This document shows positions 61,292 through 64,000 of a DNA stretch of 64,000 nt, one piece after another (positions within the stretch are counted from its first letter, which is position 1; every line of letters starts with the position of its first letter). The stretch is from Arthrobacter crystallopoietes. Lineage in GTDB: Bacteria > Actinomycetota > Actinomycetes > Actinomycetales > Micrococcaceae. Location: the NCBI RefSeq assembly GCF_017603825.1, contig NZ_CP072014.1, positions 3,534,001-3,598,000 on the forward strand, given 5' to 3'. The position numbers and the translations under genes are program-made. Under the pieces are notes generated by a model, which did no database searches, had not been told where the DNA came from, and was given only the letters and a program-made list of their open reading frames with translations.

Positions 61292-62548
61292 TCAGCCAGC
61301 TGAAGCGCTGGGCGCGCCGATGCCGGGGTCTATCTGGAAGGGTCCGGACGCCGATGGCCGCACATCGAAATCGAAGATCGACGTCGGCAGGTACACCGTC
61401 GAGCATGAGTTGGGGATGTCCACCACTCCGGACAGCCGGCCCTCGATCGGCGCGGCGCCCAGGAGCAGGTAGGCCTGCTCGGGGCTGTAGCCAAACTTCG
61501 TCAGGTAATCGATAGCATGCAGGCAGGCGCGCTGGTAGGACAAGTGCGAGTCCAAATAGTGCTGCCTGCCATCCAAGGTGACCGACGTGCCGGAGAAAGC
61601 CAGCCACTCGGAGAACTGCGGGTCCACGGTTCCGGGCATGAAGATAGCGTTCTCACTGACGCCGTAGGTGTCCATTCCGCCCTTGATCACTTCGAAACGC
61701 AGGTCGATGAACCCGCCCATTTCGATAGCCCCGCAGAAGGTGATTTCGCCGTCGCCTTGGGAGAAATGCAGGTCTCCGAGCGAGAAGTTGGCGCCGTCCA
61801 CGAACACCGGGTAGAAGACCCGCGACCCCTTGGTCAGGTTCTTGATGTCCTGGTTTCCGCCGTTCTCCCGCGGCGGCGCTGTGCGCGCGGCCTCGCCAGC
61901 AACCCGGTCGAAATCGGATTCCGGTACAGCACCCAGCAGCGCGGACTGCGGCTCCGGAGGCAGCGCCAGCGGCGGCACTCTGTCCGGATCAGTCGCGATC
62001 AGATCGCCCTCGCGCTTGTTCCACTTGGCCAGCAGCTCCGCCGAGGGGGCGGTTCCCATCAGCCCCGGATGGATGATGCCGTTGAAGGACACATTCGGCA
62101 CGTGGCGTGAGGTCGCTTTCTGACCGGTGAAGTCCCATATGGCCTTGTATGCATCCGGAAACTGCTCCGTGAGGAATCCGCCACCGTTGGTCTTGGCGAA
62201 AATCCCGGTGTAGCCCCAGCCCTGGCCGGCCAGCGGCCCCGAATCCTCCTGCGGGATCGGTCCTACATCCAGAATGTCGACGACGAGCAGGTCGCCCGGT
62301 TGGGCTCCCTCGATGGCAAACGGACCGCTGAGTTTGTGCACGGTCAGCAGCGGGGCATTGAGGATGTCCTCCGCGGAGTCGTCATTGACGATAGCCCCGT
62401 CGAACCATTCACGGCAGTCTATCCGGACCGACACACCTTGTTTGACCGTCGCCACTGGCGGGATCTCCGGATGGTAGCGGTTGTGTCCGACCTTTTCCTG
62501 GTCTTCGAATTTCTTGCTCGAGTCGAGCGGGAAAATGACTTCTGGCAT
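61292..62548 (-). CDS. fmdA: Formamidase (FmdA/AmdA family)
   Basis: Hydrolyses formamide to formate and ammonia. The 418-residue protein begins MPEVIFPLDSSKKFEDQEKVGHNRYHPEIPP and has the family's GDLLVVDILDVGPIPQ, HPGLMGTAPSAELLAKWN, FSLGDLHFSQGDGEITFCGAIEMGG and CSTVYLPTSIFDFDV. AAGGGGAG is the ribosome binding site. It is the last gene of amiS-fmdB-fmdA. Ammonium release makes it relevant to nitrogen supply. Confidence 0.92.
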   Translation of the reverse strand: MPEVIFPLDSSKKFEDQEKVGHNRYHPEIPPVATVKQGVSVRIDCREWFDGAIVNDDSAEDILNAPLLTVHKLSGPFAIEGAQPGDLLVVDILDVGPIPQEDSGPLAGQGWGYTGIFAKTNGGGFLTEQFPDAYKAIWDFTGQKATSRHVPNVSFNGIIHPGLMGTAPSAELLAKWNKREGDLIATDPDRVPPLALPPEPQSALLGAVPESDFDRVAGEAARTAPPRENGGNQDIKNLTKGSRVFYPVFVDGANFSLGDLHFSQGDGEITFCGAIEMGGFIDLRFEVIKGGMDTYGVSENAIFMPGTVDPQFSEWLAFSGTSVTLDGRQHYLDSHLSYQRACLHAIDYLTKFGYSPEQAYLLLGAAPIEGRLSGVVDIPNSCSTVYLPTSIFDFDVRPSASGPFQIDPGIGAPSASAG

Positions 62549-62588
62549 TAATCTCTACTCCCCTTATTGATGTTCTGCGTCCTGCGGA

Positions 62589-62873
62589 TCAGGGCCGCGG
62601 AAGCTTCCGGTGCAGCGGATTGTGCGTATAACGTTGCTTGGGTGCCTTCCTGCCGGGCAGCCCGGAGACTACCTCCGGTTCGTGGGCACTCTTGGCCGTG
62701 CTGTCCAGCAGTTTGTAGGCGCTGGTCCCGGCGATGGACAATCTCGGTGGGCTGAAGACTCTGCGGACCTGACGTCCGCAGCCAGGACATTCGGCGCTCT
62801 GCGGTGCCTGTCCGATGGCGAAATTCAGCTCCACGGCATCGCACGCAGCACAGCGGTATTCGTAAAGGGTCAT
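62589..62873 (-). CDS. fmdB: FmdB family zinc-ribbon protein
   Basis: A 94-residue protein with the FmdB start MTLYEYRCAACDAVELNFAIGQAPQSAECPGCGRQVRRVFSPP. The two CxxC pairs form one zinc ribbon. Known as a putative regulator next to formamidase. The ATG overlaps the amiS stop (ATGA). The C-terminus is basic and Pro/Lys/Arg-rich. Confidence 0.9.
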   Translation of the reverse strand: MTLYEYRCAACDAVELNFAIGQAPQSAECPGCGRQVRRVFSPPRLSIAGTSAYKLLDSTAKSAHEPEVVSGLPGRKAPKQRYTHNPLHRKLPRP

Positions 62874-63511
62874 GAAGCCGCTCCTTGTGTTGTTGCCGGC
62901 CCAACCTGGTCTGCCTCGCTCTTTTGCCGCGACCGCCCCAGGAACAATGAGGCAGCAAAGGATGCGGCGAAAATCAGCGCACCGGTCCAGGCTGTGGTGG
63001 CCGTCGAGACAAAGCTGCCGCTGAGCAACAGCAGGGCGGGAATGGTACAGGTCAACCAGCCGCAGAAGATGGCAAACCATCCTGTGGCGGCCGTGATCGA
63101 GTTCTTGCCCAGGGCCATGAGGAGGAAGAACATGAACCACAGCACGGCCCAGGTAATCCAAATGACGCCGAACAGCGGATCCGAGATCAGGGTAAAACTG
63201 AGGACGCCGATGACTATCGCGACGACAGCCACGAAAAGACTGAACCAGCCGAGTCCTTCGGCGCTGATGCCGGTCAACTGCAGGATGCCGACGTACAGGT
63301 AGGTAAAGCCAAACAGGAACAGTCCGGCTGCCGCAAACGTCGGGGCCAGTTCGCCTTGTGCCTGGGCCAGCAGGACGAGCGGCACCACGGTCTGCAGGGC
63401 GCCCACGAAGAGATTGAGTATTGCGGCTGATTTTCCGGGAATCCGGCCGAGCAGCATCAGCCCGTTGATGAAAAGGATTGCTCCTACGTATAACAGTCCG
63501 GCACTAGCCAT
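62870..63511 (-). CDS. amiS: AmiS/UreI family amide (formamide/urea) channel
   Basis: A 213-residue membrane protein with about 6 helices. Family features are the N-terminal LLYVGAILFINGLMLLGRI and the middle helices ending FGVIWITWAVLWFMFFLLMALGK and GWFAIFCGWLTCTIPALLLL. It is first gene of the operon, consistent with amide import before FmdA. GAGG stands before the ATG. Confidence 0.9.
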   Translation of the reverse strand: MASAGLLYVGAILFINGLMLLGRIPGKSAAILNLFVGALQTVVPLVLLAQAQGELAPTFAAAGLFLFGFTYLYVGILQLTGISAEGLGWFSLFVAVVAIVIGVLSFTLISDPLFGVIWITWAVLWFMFFLLMALGKNSITAATGWFAIFCGWLTCTIPALLLLSGSFVSTATTAWTGALIFAASFAASLFLGRSRQKSEADQVGPATTQGAAS

Positions 63512-63660
63512 ATTTGCCTCATCGCAAAGGAAGTGGAACTTCGAACGGGTATGGGCCGAACCTAACAACCCCTGGTTGCCCAGTCAATGGAAGACGTTGG
63601 GAAAACCCTATGGCATGGGCTTATTGCCGCTTTCGGGCAGGAAAGGCGGCGACCGCCGGG

Positions 63661-64000
63661 CTACCAGCGGCCGTTGCGCGGCCTCGGCTGGCACACCGGG
63701 CAGGTGTAGGAGGAGCGGTTCATGAAGACATCACGCCGAATCTTGGTCTCCAGTCCCAGCGCGGCGCAGCGGTTGCAGTTTTCCCGCTCGCGCCCGTAGG
63801 CGTTCAGCGACCGGGCGAAGTACCCTGAGGCACCATTGACGTTCACGTACAGGGAGTCAAAGCTGGTGCCCCCGGCGTCCAGTGCGCGGTTCATGACGCC
63901 GCGGCAGGCTTCGACCAGCCTTTCCGCTTCCTTGCGCCGCATCGTATCGGTGGGCCGGGCATAGTGCAGTTTTGCTGCCCAGAGGGCTTCATCGGCATAG
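63661..64000 (-). CDS. mutM: Formamidopyrimidine-DNA glycosylase (Fpg/Nei family), C-terminal part, truncated by window end
   Basis: Base-excision repair enzyme for oxidised guanine. Only the last about 112 residues are present. [17 protein letters not shown] is the conserved helix before the zinc finger, whose Cys pairs are CNRC and CPVC, ending [13 protein letters not shown]. The N-terminal catalytic Pro lies outside the window. In Actinobacteria mutM usually precedes smc; here about 8 kb with the ole and fmd operons lies between. Nei is the alternative, but position favours MutM. Confidence 0.85.
   Translation of the reverse strand, partial: YADEALWAAKLHYARPTDTMRRKEAERLVEACRGVMNRALDAGGTSFDSLYVNVNGASGYFARSLNAYGRERENCNRCAALGLETKIRRDVFMNRSSYTCPVCQPRPRNGRW

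Overview
This window looks like the chromosome of a high-GC actinobacterium of the family Micrococcaceae, most likely Arthrobacter or a close relative. The basis is gene content and order: a long-form GAPDH, the ahpE-like/DUF3052 pair divergent from aceE, a PucR-type regulator with fabD-fabH-acpP-fabF, DUF3145, DUF2469, two tandem signal peptidases, and a fused oleBC. Protein calls rest on motif recognition by eye; no database search was run. I see no prophage, insertion sequence, CRISPR array or rRNA.

Layout. (1) 1-8.4 kb: the end of a peptide deformylase gene, a small coiled-coil protein, long-form gap, a GT-D glycosyltransferase of visibly lower GC, the RNase P RNA, yaaA with a large alpha/beta-hydrolase-like protein, and a nif3-like/coiled-coil pair. 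(2) 8.4-15.4 kb: msrA, cysK-cysE, gnd, a class-A-beta-lactamase-like serine hydrolase, tRNA-Val(UAC), a sirtuin, a peroxiredoxin and a DUF3052 protein. (3) 15.8-24.5 kb: pyruvate dehydrogenase E1 followed by the fatty-acid synthesis cluster (fasR-like regulator, fabD, fabH, acpP, fabF), with DUF3145 convergent. AceE feeds acetyl-CoA production and the fab genes consume it as malonyl-ACP. (4) 24.7-34.3 kb, all on the minus strand: the conserved block rpsP-khpA-rimM-trmD-rplS-lepB-lepB-rnhB-DUF2469-yraN-comM-dprA-xerC. (5) 34.5-64 kb: the further chain mutM...smc...ftsY...amtB-glnB...ffh, whose members are normally close together in Actinobacteria. Here they are separated by accessory genes: a VOC dioxygenase, orphan proteins, zwf, an MFS transporter, a DODA-type dioxygenase, a DUF222/HNH nuclease, a CYTH-CHAD protein with a glutamine amidotransferase, a long-chain olefin (ole) operon, and a formamide operon (amiS-fmdB-fmdA).

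Regulatory signals read from the sequence. A perfect 16-bp palindrome (ACTTGAAGCTTCAAGT) lies at the DODA-dioxygenase promoter, and a 15/16 copy lies at the VOC-dioxygenase promoter 9 kb away. A GTAGGAA-N4-ACAA motif precedes both the fasR-like gene and fabD. A GlnR-type array precedes amtB. A LexA/SOS-type inverted repeat covers the start codon of the DUF222/HNH gene. About eleven genes show TANNNT followed by 6-7 nt and the start codon, the arrangement expected of leaderless mRNAs.

No single locus is a clearly new system. The strongest leads are the two-dioxygenase regulon with a shared operator, the ole operon carrying an extra penicillin-binding-type serine hydrolase, and the candidate FasR operators.
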